Assembly (NCBI RefSeq): GCF_006965485.1
Contig: NZ_CP041360.1
Span: 2,728,001 to 2,792,000 of the forward strand
Source: Spirosoma sp. KCTC 42546
GTDB lineage: Bacteria; Bacteroidota; Bacteroidia; Cytophagales; Spirosomataceae
Length of the DNA: 64,000 bases
Direction of reading: 5' to 3'
Within the stretch, counting starts at the first letter, position 1. Each line of letters starts with the position of its first letter. Positions 26,265 to 34,919 of the stretch are shown in pieces. Made by a program: the position numbers and the translations under genes. A model generated the notes under the pieces. That model saw nothing but the letters and a program-made list of their open reading frames with translations, did no database searches and was not told the DNA's origin.

Positions 26265-27056
26265 CTACATAAATGAGCTCATGGCCGACTCATTGGCTAG
26301 TTCTTCGGCGTGCTCTTTACCCAGGTAGCGATCAATAAAATGGTGGGCTACGTAGAGCAGCGGTGTTAATACAATGGCCGATGTGGCTTTGTAGATGTAG
26401 TTGATAATACCGACTGCCAGTACCTGGGTCAGTGACCAGTTCCCGAAAATATAAAAGGCAATGCCTAGCACCACAAATGAATCGACCAACTGCGATACTA
26501 ATGTTGAGCCAGTTGCCCGAAGCCATATTTTTCGGCTACCTGTAATTTTTCGGAGTGAATGAAATACGTATACATCCAGGATTTGCCCGATCAGGAAGGC
26601 CGTCAGCGAACCAATGATAATCCCCAGCCCCTGCCGAAAGATCATCTGAAACGCATTATTGATATTGATTGCGTTTCCGGCCGCGTCTTTGGCGTTTACA
26701 TCAAGCCAGAACTGAGCGGGTGGAAGCGTTGTAACGGCATAAATAATCAGGAAACTATACCCCACGAAACCGGCCGTCAGAAACGAAATTCGCCGAACAC
26801 CCGCTTTACCAAAATATTCGTTGATAATATCGGAGGTGATAAATACAAACGGCCAGATAACGGCCCCTGCTGTGAGGTTAAAATCGAGTATAAAGTCGCC
26901 AAAGAGATGGATTTGCGCCGGTTTGGTGCCCAGTAGTGCTTCGACCGAAAAGATTTTAACGCCAATGATTTCGGCGATGAGCGCATTGGTTAGAAACACG
27001 GCGCTCAGAAAGATGTACAGATTTGTTCGTTTATTGGTAAATGTGTAGGAAGGCAT
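26265..27056 (-). CDS. queuosine precursor transporter (YhhQ/VUT family)
   Basis: Protein of 263 aa with about six to seven membrane helices. The family pattern is shown by ALIAEIIGVKIFSV near the N-terminus, FPFV-like segments around WPFVFITSDIINEYFGKAGV (about 80), the central GSLTAFLIGQILDVYVFHSL, and STLVSQLVDSFVVLGIAF. YhhQ family members import preQ0/preQ1, precursors of queuosine in tRNA. A queD-like and a folE gene at 36302-37460 lie in the same window but are not linked. Confidence 0.92.
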   Translation of the reverse strand: MPSYTFTNKRTNLYIFLSAVFLTNALIAEIIGVKIFSVEALLGTKPAQIHLFGDFILDFNLTAGAVIWPFVFITSDIINEYFGKAGVRRISFLTAGFVGYSFLIIYAVTTLPPAQFWLDVNAKDAAGNAININNAFQMIFRQGLGIIIGSLTAFLIGQILDVYVFHSLRKITGSRKIWLRATGSTLVSQLVDSFVVLGIAFYIFGNWSLTQVLAVGIINYIYKATSAIVLTPLLYVAHHFIDRYLGKEHAEELANESAMSSFM

Positions 27057-27066
27057 AATGATTTTC

Positions 27067-27144
27067 GATGTACGATCTACGAATTACGATTTTTTTTCCT
27101 GCGTCAGCAACAAATCGTAGATCGTAATTCGTAGATCGTACATC
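27067..27144. repeat. palindromic element (TACGAAT arm type)
   Basis: Arms 27067-27090 and 27121-27144 are exact reverse complements over 24 nt (GATGTACGATCTACGAATTA...). The arm is built of TACGATC/TACGAAT units. The right arm runs into the stop codon of the DUF6427-type gene (27143-27145). It is the same family as 14984-15058. Confidence 0.93.
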
Positions 27145-28552
27145 ATTTTCGTTTGTACACGTCTGCAACCGCTGTTTTTTCGTACTGCGTTGCTAAACCA
27201 GGAGCGCGCTGAAATAATTTCCCCACTACATTTTCTCGATCTACAATATAGTCGGGTGGATCTTTTCGGAAATGGTCGAATACGTTAATGACGGCTTCGT
27301 AATTGTCTAAATTTTTTAGATCGTATTTTGCCAAATCCCAGTTGAGGTACGGAGTCGCCAACTTGTTTTGCCGGTAAGCACTCAGGTCTTCACCGATAAT
27401 TAATACATGTCGGTTCTTGATGTCATCGGGGAGAGGTGATGGCTGAACCTGTAAGCTACTCAGCCGACCTAGTTCGCCCCCCGGTATGAGCCCCAATGCG
27501 CCTTGATAAAATAACAGCAGAATCAGTATAACCGCAGTCAGAAAGGTCATCTCCGCGAGCCAGGCTCTACGGATACCCTCAAAATAAAAATAGGTAAAGT
27601 AAGCCATAGGAGGCACAAAGCTCAAAAAAACCATCGGCGCCAGAAAGGGCATCAACCCAATTGTTAATACGGCAATGACAAACCAGATGGCCATAATCTG
27701 CTGTATCCGCTGCTGAAAATTTACATACCTGCCTCCTCGATTGAGCAGACTTAGGAAGCCTAAAACGCCCAGTCCCAATGGAATCAGTAACGAAGCCAGC
27801 AGCGATTGAAAATCAGATAAGGAGTACTGCCGTACCCGGAATACCGACGAGAGCAGGTTTCGATTGAAATCGTCGAGGCTATCGTAGAGGTAATAGAACA
27901 GGACTGTGGCGGCAAATGGAAACAGGAATCCAAATAACGAAAGCGAATACTGTCGAAAAGTAGCTCCCGTATAAAAAAGCAACGACAACGTAGCCCAGAT
28001 AATGAACAAGGCCGAGGGTAAATAGAATAACGCAGCGATACCAATATAAAAGCCTACTTCAAATACTTCGTCGGTAGCCCCCCGCCGATCCATCTGTCGG
28101 ATGAGCGTACCAAAGGCCAGGAGCAAAAAGCTGGTCGACATGAGTACGGGAGAAAGCGTCAGGCAATCGAATGAAATATGCATGAACAGCATGTATATCA
28201 GCCCCGGCCAGAATGAGCGGTCGGGGTAGAGATCGCGGTTGTTGGCCAGATAGTTGAAATAAACGATCTGGAATACCGATACCAACAGTGCAGTCCCGTG
28301 TAATGCCAATGGCGACCGGCCAAACAGTCCATCGATTCCCCAATAAACCAGCGCTGAAAGTGGGCTAATACTATCCCAAATGTCGCGATAGAGCAAATTC
28401 CCCTGATTAATCTGCTCGCCCACAATCATCCAGTTCAGTTCAGGTATTAGCAGAGGGAATGGATGCAGCAGGAGTGGCAACCGAATTACCAGCAGAAGCC
28501 CGAGTAAGCTGACGTATTGGTAAGGAAAATACGATTGAAAAAAACGAAGCAA
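27143..28552 (-). CDS. multi-pass membrane protein, DUF6427-type
   Basis: Protein of 469 aa with about twelve hydrophobic segments and few polar loops. It starts with LLRFFQSYFPYQYVSLLGLL, which is the N-terminus seen in uncharacterised Bacteroidota membrane proteins of this kind. No enzyme motifs are apparent, and the function is unknown. Some features (LLIPELNWMIVGEQINQGN, DIWDSISPLSALVYWGIDGL) recall glycosyltransferase-C-like or mannosyltransferase-like membrane proteins, but this is speculative. The furthest start is TTG at 28550-28552, right beside the repeat at 28559. No ATG is available at the conserved position. Confidence 0.82.
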   Translation of the reverse strand: MLRFFQSYFPYQYVSLLGLLLVIRLPLLLHPFPLLIPELNWMIVGEQINQGNLLYRDIWDSISPLSALVYWGIDGLFGRSPLALHGTALLVSVFQIVYFNYLANNRDLYPDRSFWPGLIYMLFMHISFDCLTLSPVLMSTSFLLLAFGTLIRQMDRRGATDEVFEVGFYIGIAALFYLPSALFIIWATLSLLFYTGATFRQYSLSLFGFLFPFAATVLFYYLYDSLDDFNRNLLSSVFRVRQYSLSDFQSLLASLLIPLGLGVLGFLSLLNRGGRYVNFQQRIQQIMAIWFVIAVLTIGLMPFLAPMVFLSFVPPMAYFTYFYFEGIRRAWLAEMTFLTAVILILLLFYQGALGLIPGGELGRLSSLQVQPSPLPDDIKNRHVLIIGEDLSAYRQNKLATPYLNWDLAKYDLKNLDNYEAVINVFDHFRKDPPDYIVDRENVVGKLFQRAPGLATQYEKTAVADVYKRK

Positions 28553-28558
28553 GATCGT

Positions 28559-28675
28559 AATGAGTTAGTAAGTCGATAAGTCAGTAAGTTGGTAAGTAGC
28601 TGACCACACCAGCGAAAGCAAAAACGTGCGTCAGCCACTTACCGACTTACCGACTTACCGACTTACTAACTCATT
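28559..28675. repeat. palindromic element (TTACCGAC arm type)
   Basis: Arms 28559-28602 and 28631-28675 match over 45 nt with about four mismatches. The right arm contains three tandem copies of ACTTACCG. A loop of 28 nt lies between. It occupies the spacer between the divergent DUF6427-type and rbfA genes. Confidence 0.92.
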
Positions 28676-28769
28676 AACTTACTAACTTCCTGCCTGTAAA
28701 ATTACAGTCAATTTCGGCAGAACGGAAAAATGGGTGGATATTTGCAAAATAGTTTAAGTACCGAGTAGT

Positions 28770-29147
28770 ATGGAATCGAAACGACAGCAGAAAGTAGCCC
28801 GGCAATTGCAGAGAGATTTGAGTGAAATTTTTCAGCGCGATGTGCCGCATTTATTCAACGGAGCCTTTATAACCGTTACCAGCGTGCGCGTTTCGCCCGA
28901 TTTGAGCGTAGCCCGGGTTTACCTGAGTTTTCTGGCTACTAAGAATAAACAGCTTTTGCTGGAAACTATTCAGGAAAAAGGAAAAGTGCTACGACAGCAT
29001 CTTGGTGAGCGTGTTCGTCATCAACTCCGCATTGTACCCGAGCTGAATTTTTATTTAGATGACACGGCCGAATACGCTGATAAAATGGATAAACTCTTCT
29101 CTGGCCTGGAAATCCCACCCGCACCAGCGGAAGATGAGGATGAGTAA
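28770..29147 (+). CDS. rbfA: ribosome-binding factor A
   Basis: Protein of 125 aa, the usual length. RbfA binds the 30S subunit during late 16S rRNA maturation. The single KH-like fold is suggested by ESKRQQKVARQLQRDLSEIF, ITVTSVRVSPDLSVARVYLS, and RIVPELNFYLDDTAEYADKM. The C-terminus is acidic (PPAPAEDEDE). It is followed in the same direction, about 100 nt on, by the LolC/E-like permease; this rbfA-permease order occurs elsewhere in Bacteroidota. Confidence 0.96.
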   Translation: MESKRQQKVARQLQRDLSEIFQRDVPHLFNGAFITVTSVRVSPDLSVARVYLSFLATKNKQLLLETIQEKGKVLRQHLGERVRHQLRIVPELNFYLDDTAEYADKMDKLFSGLEIPPAPAEDEDE

Positions 29148-29245
29148 TTGGTGAAGTTGTGTAGTAAGTGAATGGGTGGAGTACGTTTAAGCGCACTCTA
29201 ACCAACTTACTTCACTTATTTCAGTTACTCTACTTTCTACTACTT

Positions 29246-30457
29246 ATGAATCTTCCTGCCTGGATTGCCCGTCGGTATTTTTTCTCCCGTAAGAAACGTA
29301 GTTTCATTAGCTGGTTGTCTATTCTGTCGATGCTCGGTGTAGGCATTGGTACAATGGCGCTGGTTGTGGTACTATCAGTCTTAAACGGTATGGAAGAGTT
29401 GAATCGGGAAGTATTTAAAACGTTTGAGGCCGATATGACCATATCGGCCAAACAAGGTAAGCGGTTCCTGGCTCCCCCTGCCTTAGTAACCCGTTTGCAG
29501 AAAGTACCGGGTGTGCATTTTCTGACGTCTGTAGCACAAGATAATGCGCTCGGTCGCTATGCGAATGGCACAACCGTTGTGAAGCTTAAAGGGGTGGATG
29601 ACAATTACCTTCAGCGCGAGCAGCTCGACTCGGCTTTGCTGGAAGGGAAACTGTTGTTACGTCAGAATGGTATCAACTATGCTATTGTGGCGGATGGGGT
29701 GCGCACAGACTTGAGTATTTCGCCAGTTGATATTCTGACACCACTGGAAATTCTGTATCCCCAAAGCGGACAAAGTTTTAGCGTATTAAACCCCGACGCC
29801 TTTAATCGGGAATCCCTAACGGTAGCGGGTGTATTTTTCATTGAATCGCGCTACGATAATTTTGTTTTGGTTCCCCTGACGGTAGCCCGTTCGTTATTTA
29901 GTTATAAACCAGAGGAAGTAACAAGCCTTGAACTACAACTTCAGCCCGGTGCCAACGAACAGTTGGTTAAGCAAGCGTTGCAGAACGTAGTTGGCGATAA
30001 ACTAAGTGTGCAAACCCGCGATGACTTGAACGTAGATCTCTATCGGGCTATTTACGTCGAAAAATTATTCGTAGGTCTAACGCTTTCGTTTATCATTCTG
30101 GTGGCTTCGATCAATATCTTCTTTTCGCTATCCATGTTGGTGATTGAGAAAAAAGCTGACATTCGGATTTTGTTCGCTCTTGGGGCAACAAGGAACATGA
30201 TTCGGCGGATTTTCCTGACCGAAGGAGCGATTATAGCGTTAACAGGAGCAATTACCGGACTGGTACTGGGCGTATTGATTTGTTTAGCGCAAGAGAAATA
30301 CGGATTTATTCGGATGGGAACGGTCAGTTCAATTATTGATGCCTACCCAGTACGTCTTGATACTCGGGACATTATCCTGACCGGTATTCTCGTTGTCCTG
30401 ATGACCGTACTCACTTCCTGGTTTCCTGCACAACGTGCCGCGAACAGCCAGCAGTAA
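29246..30457 (+). CDS. FtsX-type ABC transporter permease, LolC/E-like
   Basis: Protein of 403 aa from ATG 29246 (MNLPAWIARRYFFSRKKRS). The frame is open upstream but that part is not conserved. A first membrane helix lies near residues 21-44, followed by a large periplasmic domain (about 45-265) and three C-terminal helices (about 270-390). The region LGATRNMIRRIFLTEGAIIAL is typical of the cytoplasmic coupling loop before the third helix. It probably releases lipoproteins from the inner membrane together with a LolD-like ATPase (candidate at 8881). The nearest neighbour downstream is convergent. Confidence 0.9.
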   Translation: MNLPAWIARRYFFSRKKRSFISWLSILSMLGVGIGTMALVVVLSVLNGMEELNREVFKTFEADMTISAKQGKRFLAPPALVTRLQKVPGVHFLTSVAQDNALGRYANGTTVVKLKGVDDNYLQREQLDSALLEGKLLLRQNGINYAIVADGVRTDLSISPVDILTPLEILYPQSGQSFSVLNPDAFNRESLTVAGVFFIESRYDNFVLVPLTVARSLFSYKPEEVTSLELQLQPGANEQLVKQALQNVVGDKLSVQTRDDLNVDLYRAIYVEKLFVGLTLSFIILVASINIFFSLSMLVIEKKADIRILFALGATRNMIRRIFLTEGAIIALTGAITGLVLGVLICLAQEKYGFIRMGTVSSIIDAYPVRLDTRDIILTGILVVLMTVLTSWFPAQRAANSQQ

Positions 30458-30484
30458 TGTTTGTAATAGCGTAGTATAGCAAGC

Positions 30485-31597
30485 TCAACGCTCAACAGTT
30501 GTTCCGGCATCAACTGAAATGACGTAGGCTTTTCCGCCTTCCCGCTCAATGGCTTCCGCAACTTTTTCGGGCTCATTGGGTGCATAAACAAACATACAGC
30601 CTCCCCCTCCCGAACCGTTAATTTTTCCGCCGAGAGCACCCGCGTTCAGAGCTGCATCGAGCATACGGTCAATTTTAGGTGTGCTAATGCGTTGGGCTTC
30701 GCGTAGATTGGTTTGGTGGTTGGTCAGAAGCTGACCGAATCGTACGTGATCAAGACCCGTGGGAGATTTCAAAACGGTCAGTGCATCGCGCAGAATATCT
30801 CGGTTCTCAATATTGCCTTTGAGCAGAATGTAGTCGTCTTTGCTCAAAACGTCTTTGAACTCAACAACTTCGGTAATCTCGGACTCAAACAACGAAAAAG
30901 TCGGGTTGATAGCCTTTAATTTTGCTACTATATCGAGCATGCCGTACTTCACCCGCTTCAGAATGCCAATTGTATCTTTGGGTTCCTGCGAGTCGCCCAG
31001 AACAAACGTGCCTAAGGCTGGACTAAGTTTTTCAAGCCGAATTTTCGGTTGCGATTCCAGGTAAATCACATGCCCAACGGCAGTAGAATAATGATCCATC
31101 ATACCACCCGGTTCACCAAATTCCAGGACTTCGGCTACGTAGGCCAGTTCTGCCAACTTCTCCTGAGAAAGCTGCCGGGGCTTATCTGCTAAGAGAGCAA
31201 GCACATTGAGCCAGGTAACTAATAAGGCTGATGAACTTGATGTACCGGAGTTTATGGGAATATTCCCATGTACTTCGCCCTCAATTCCTTTTGAAAAGGA
31301 GAAGCCTTCCCGAAGCAAAACATTAACTGCCGATCGGAAATAATCACGGATTTGCGGATAGGGAAGCGGTTGCCCATCAAACGGAATACTAACCGATTCA
31401 CCAATATCGGGAAGGTTCAGCCGAAAGCCAGTTTGCTCAGATTGGCACGCCTTTATCTGAATTCGGCGCGAGATGGCAGCTGCAATAACTGGCAGCCCTA
31501 AGTAATCCTGATGTTCACCAAAGAGACAGATGCGTCCGGGTGTTGATACGGTTTGCTCCTCTATTTCGGTAGGAGATATGATTGTTGACAAACTCAA
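30485..31597 (-). CDS. GHMP family sugar kinase, galactokinase-like
   Basis: Protein of 370 aa. The only start near the conserved N-terminus is TTG at 31595-31597, overlapping the YgiT gene stop as TTGA, so it is probably translationally coupled. The galactokinase-type substrate motif GRICLFGEHQDYLG lies around residue 21. The GHMP phosphate-binding loop is GNIPINSGTSSSSALLV (about 111), and the C-terminal motif is KINGSGGGGCMFVYA (about 325). It phosphorylates a sugar or similar small molecule using ATP. It is linked to an MFS sugar transporter gene (32135-33355), suggesting uptake then phosphorylation. The exact sugar is not decided. Confidence 0.86.
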   Translation of the reverse strand: MSLSTIISPTEIEEQTVSTPGRICLFGEHQDYLGLPVIAAAISRRIQIKACQSEQTGFRLNLPDIGESVSIPFDGQPLPYPQIRDYFRSAVNVLLREGFSFSKGIEGEVHGNIPINSGTSSSSALLVTWLNVLALLADKPRQLSQEKLAELAYVAEVLEFGEPGGMMDHYSTAVGHVIYLESQPKIRLEKLSPALGTFVLGDSQEPKDTIGILKRVKYGMLDIVAKLKAINPTFSLFESEITEVVEFKDVLSKDDYILLKGNIENRDILRDALTVLKSPTGLDHVRFGQLLTNHQTNLREAQRISTPKIDRMLDAALNAGALGGKINGSGGGGCMFVYAPNEPEKVAEAIEREGGKAYVISVDAGTTVER

Positions 31598-31821
31598 AGC
31601 GACAATACTTCTAATTGATGTTTTTTCTGGCGCGCTTCCAGAACAATATTTTCTAGTTGTTGCGCTGTTTGATTATCGATCCATTCTTCTCCGCATTGAT
31701 TGCAAATCATAGCTGGAACATGACGAACAACAACTAATCCGTCTCCCGAATCAACACTATAGGTAGTACGACCAGCTTCTTTGTGACCTCCACACATAGG
31801 GCAAATCTTAGATGTTGTCAT
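31594..31821 (-). CDS. YgiT-type zinc finger protein (antitoxin-like)
   Basis: Protein of 75 aa. Two CxxC pairs (Cys7/Cys10 and Cys40/Cys43) form the YgiT/MqsA-type zinc finger: ICPMCGG and ICNQCGEEW. The C-terminal helix (TAQQLENIVLEARQKKHQLE) lacks a full DNA-binding helix-turn-helix. Proteins of this kind are commonly encoded directly after a DUF4258 gene, as here, and are thought to be antitoxins of the pair. The start overlaps the DUF4258 stop by 4 nt (ATGA). Confidence 0.87.
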   Translation of the reverse strand: MTTSKICPMCGGHKEAGRTTYSVDSGDGLVVVRHVPAMICNQCGEEWIDNQTAQQLENIVLEARQKKHQLEVLSL

Positions 31822-32135
31822 TGCTTCTTTGTCTTATAATCTGACTCAAACACCTCAAGTGATGGCTCGTAAACTGTAATGATATACACCATCTCCTCTA
31901 CACTATCATAAGAAACTACTGTATGTAAAGGCCGGGCATGTATCCATCCAAACATTAATATGCTTGGAAAAGGTCGATCATCAATGTAAGATCTAATTAC
32001 CTCACCCGAATGCAGTATTTGCAGAACATCACGTTGAAGAATATTACGTTCTGCTAATCGCTGAAGGGTATGTTTTCTCCAGTTGATATTGCCTTTTTCA
32101 ACAGCTAGACGTAGCTGCTCAAGGTTAAATAACAT
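31818..32135 (-). CDS. DUF4258 family protein (toxin-like partner of YgiT)
   Basis: Protein of 105 aa from ATG 32133-32135, which overlaps the MFS stop as TAATG. DUF4258 features are RKHTLQRLAERNILQRDVLQ (helical, HxxxR-type), followed by the strand segments SILMFGWIHARPLHTVVSYD and EEMVYIITVYEP. The fold is thought to be RelE/BrnT-like, suggesting an mRNA-targeting toxin; this is inferred. It and the YgiT gene are inserted between a sugar transporter and a sugar kinase with overlapping ends. Confidence 0.84.
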   Translation of the reverse strand: MLFNLEQLRLAVEKGNINWRKHTLQRLAERNILQRDVLQILHSGEVIRSYIDDRPFPSILMFGWIHARPLHTVVSYDSVEEMVYIITVYEPSLEVFESDYKTKKQ

Positions 32136-33355
32136 TACCAACTCGACTTTTTGTAGCCTACGGTAGCGTAGTACAGAATAAAGCCAAATAGCGGCAGCAG
32201 TAATCCGTACGCCATTTTAGGGCTAACTGCGTCGGTGAGATAGCCATGTAGCAAGGGTAGCAAAGCGCCACCCGAAACTCCCATAATTAGTAGAGCTGAG
32301 CCAAGCTTGGTGAATTTGCCAAGTTGATTCAAAGCTAATGGCCATATAGCGGGCCATATCGGCGAAATTGCAAAACCCAGCAGGGCAACACACATTATGG
32401 AAGTAAAGCCACTAGTTAGAATAGCACCTGTTGTTAGAATCAAAGCCAGAATTGATCCAATGCGAAGCGCCATTTGTTGTGATATAAATCGGGGAATAGC
32501 CACGATGCCAAGTATATACCCCGCTAGTAAGCCATAGAGCGTATATGTGGTAAAATGTTTGGCCTCGTCATTGGAGAAGCCAATGGCCAAGCCATAGTTG
32601 ATAATTGTGTCGCCTGCTATGACTTCAGCCCCTACATAACAAAATAGCGTCAGAACACCCAGGACCAAGTTTGGGAACTGCCAAATACTAGTACGTTGTG
32701 TTAACTCAGCAGGGGCATCGTCCTGTTCTTCCGACACCTCTGGCATGTTCGAGTACCGAATCAGAATTGCTAACATGACTAGAATACCCGTTAGAATAGT
32801 GTATGGTATAACTAATTTCTCCAGCGCTACTGCCCCGGAAATAGTGTTGGAACCTGTTAATAACAATCCACCAAAAATAAGCTGACTGAATATGCCAGCC
32901 AGTTTATTAGAAACACCCATAATGCTAATGCGCTGGGCAGCACTCTCTCGCGGGCCAAGAATCGTTGCGTAGGGATTTGACGCGGTTTGCAAGACGGTGA
33001 GACCAATGCCAATCAGGAATAGGCCACCCAGAAAAAGCGGGTATGAAACAGCTTGAGCAGCTGGTATGAAAACGATAGTACCAAGAGCCATAACGACCAG
33101 TCCTATTGACATGCCATTTTTAAAGCCAGTGCGTTTCAATAAAGCTGACGATGGAATAGCCATCAGCGTATACGAAATGAAAAACGCGAAGGTAACTAGA
33201 TTGGACCCTACAGTGCTTAAGCTGAATGCCTGCTTAAAAAAAGCAATCAGTACACTATTGAGCCATGTCATGAAGCCAAAAACAAAAAAGAGAGTACCAA
33301 TAATAAGTAGTGGGCCAACGTAACTCTGGGTTTTAGGCGGGGCAGTAGGTGTCAT
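32135..33355 (-). CDS. MFS sugar transporter, FucP/GluP-like
   Basis: Protein of 406 aa with twelve predicted helices. The N-terminal LLIIGTLFFVFGFMTWLNSV is characteristic of the fucose:H+ symporter (FHS) branch that includes L-fucose and glucose/galactose transporters. The conserved GIGLTVLQTASNPYATILGP lies in helix 4-5. It imports a hexose with protons or sodium across the inner membrane. It heads a chain of four overlapping genes with DUF4258, YgiT and the GHMP kinase. Confidence 0.93.
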   Translation of the reverse strand: MTPTAPPKTQSYVGPLLIIGTLFFVFGFMTWLNSVLIAFFKQAFSLSTVGSNLVTFAFFISYTLMAIPSSALLKRTGFKNGMSIGLVVMALGTIVFIPAAQAVSYPLFLGGLFLIGIGLTVLQTASNPYATILGPRESAAQRISIMGVSNKLAGIFSQLIFGGLLLTGSNTISGAVALEKLVIPYTILTGILVMLAILIRYSNMPEVSEEQDDAPAELTQRTSIWQFPNLVLGVLTLFCYVGAEVIAGDTIINYGLAIGFSNDEAKHFTTYTLYGLLAGYILGIVAIPRFISQQMALRIGSILALILTTGAILTSGFTSIMCVALLGFAISPIWPAIWPLALNQLGKFTKLGSALLIMGVSGGALLPLLHGYLTDAVSPKMAYGLLLPLFGFILYYATVGYKKSSW

Positions 33356-33447
33356 CGATTAATTCGTAAGTTAGAGCAGGTAGGGGAACTGATTTTTAAA
33401 ATTTTTTACAAATTATAAAGAGAAATTGACTTATCGTCAACTACGCT

Positions 33448-34824
33448 TTAATAGTTGTCGCCGAGACCAAAAATCGGCTTGTTGGTTTTCCACTTTCCAC
33501 GGGTGAAATCAGGAATTTCAATGGGTTTGCTACCCCCAGCTATACTCTGTTCTGACAATGGGCTAATGGCACTCCAGACTGCTGCGTCATATACATCTAT
33601 AGGTGGAGCGGTCTTCGCTTTTATTGACTCAATGAAGGCCCGAAGTACAAAAAAGTCGATGCCACCGTGACCTGCGTTTTCGGCGGTTTGGGCGTGGCGT
33701 TTCCAGAGTGGGTGATCATATTTTTCCTGATAGGGGGCAAATGGCTCCCAGCTATGGGCTTTCGGGCTGACACCTTCCAGGTAAATCATATCGTTGTCGT
33801 CCATCCAGATGCCATTTGTACCCTGCGCCCGGAAACCAAGCGAGTAGGGGCGAGGAGAGTTTGTGTCGTGAATGATAACGATATTCTCACCATTGGCACA
33901 CTGAACTACTGTAGTTACCACATCGCCCAGCTTAAAGTTAACCTTGGCGTTCGGATGGTCCGGTCCCCCTTTGTCGACAACGTATTTGTGAAGGCCCCGG
34001 CTTTTAGTGGCTGTACTGGTCAGGTGGGTAAAGCGGTTACCCCGGTTAATATCGAGCCAATGAGCTACTGGGCCGAGTCCATGGGTAGGGTAAATATCGC
34101 CATTACGATCAACCGAGTGCTGGGTCCGCCAGTGAGCTTCTGAGTATCCTTTTGCGCCAAACTCGGCACCAACGCCCCCAATGGATTTGCCATCGTTGAA
34201 TTTGATGTTTCGTAAATCGTGCTGATAACCGCAATGCGCGTAGGTCATTTCGCCAAACATGCCCTTCCGAATCATGTTCAGCACCGACAGCACATCGCGT
34301 CGGTAGCAGACATTCTCCAGAATCATGCAATGCGAACCCGTTTTCTCGAATGTATTAACTAAATCCCAGGACTCTTTGAGCGTTACCGTCGCTGATACTT
34401 CCACGCCCGCGTATTTGCCCGCCTGCATGGTGGCTACGGCCATCGGAACGTGCCATTCCCAGGGTGTCGCAATGACAACCCCGTCAATATCGTCGCGTTT
34501 AAGCATCTCCCGAAAAGCCTCATCCCCTTTTGTATAAGCGACCGGGAGTTTCCGCCCCTTTTTTTCGATCATCGCATTGGTGCGGCTGATTGCTTCGGGG
34601 GCAGGATCGCAAATAGCCGTTATCTCAACATCATCGCGGAAGAGCGCCTGGTCAACATGACTGCGTCCTCGTGCACCAACACCGATAAACGCCAGCCGAA
34701 CTTTTGGATCAGCTGATTTATCCGAACGAGACTCGGCATTTGTTAAAATAGTTGGAAAAACAGAGGTTGCTGCGCCCGTAAGGGCGGCTGTTCGAATAAA
34801 TTCACGACGGGTAGGCGATTGCAT
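33448..34824 (-). CDS. Gfo/Idh/MocA family protein, GH109-like
   Basis: Protein of 458 aa with a Tat-type leader (RREFIRTAALTGAATSVFPT). The Rossmann NAD-binding start is VRLAFIGVGARGRSHVDQAL. The region ENVCYRRDVLSVLNMIRKGM and the block IYPTHGLGPVAHWLDINRGN are typical of GH109-type proteins, which hydrolyse alpha-N-acetylgalactosaminides through an NAD-dependent mechanism. A periplasmic location is expected. The family also contains simple oxidoreductases, so activity is not assured. Confidence 0.88.
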   Translation of the reverse strand: MQSPTRREFIRTAALTGAATSVFPTILTNAESRSDKSADPKVRLAFIGVGARGRSHVDQALFRDDVEITAICDPAPEAISRTNAMIEKKGRKLPVAYTKGDEAFREMLKRDDIDGVVIATPWEWHVPMAVATMQAGKYAGVEVSATVTLKESWDLVNTFEKTGSHCMILENVCYRRDVLSVLNMIRKGMFGEMTYAHCGYQHDLRNIKFNDGKSIGGVGAEFGAKGYSEAHWRTQHSVDRNGDIYPTHGLGPVAHWLDINRGNRFTHLTSTATKSRGLHKYVVDKGGPDHPNAKVNFKLGDVVTTVVQCANGENIVIIHDTNSPRPYSLGFRAQGTNGIWMDDNDMIYLEGVSPKAHSWEPFAPYQEKYDHPLWKRHAQTAENAGHGGIDFFVLRAFIESIKAKTAPPIDVYDAAVWSAISPLSEQSIAGGSKPIEIPDFTRGKWKTNKPIFGLGDNY

Positions 34825-34919
34825 AAAGGGACAGTTGCGTATAAAACGATTGACCTGTCAAAGAACGAGATTTCAGGTCAAAAAACATACGCCAGTGCCG
34901 TTTTACCCAATTTTCTGTA

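Noticed and set aside
33667..34143. 158-aa plus-strand open frame inside the GH109-like gene
   Set aside because: Fully antisense to conserved coding sequence.
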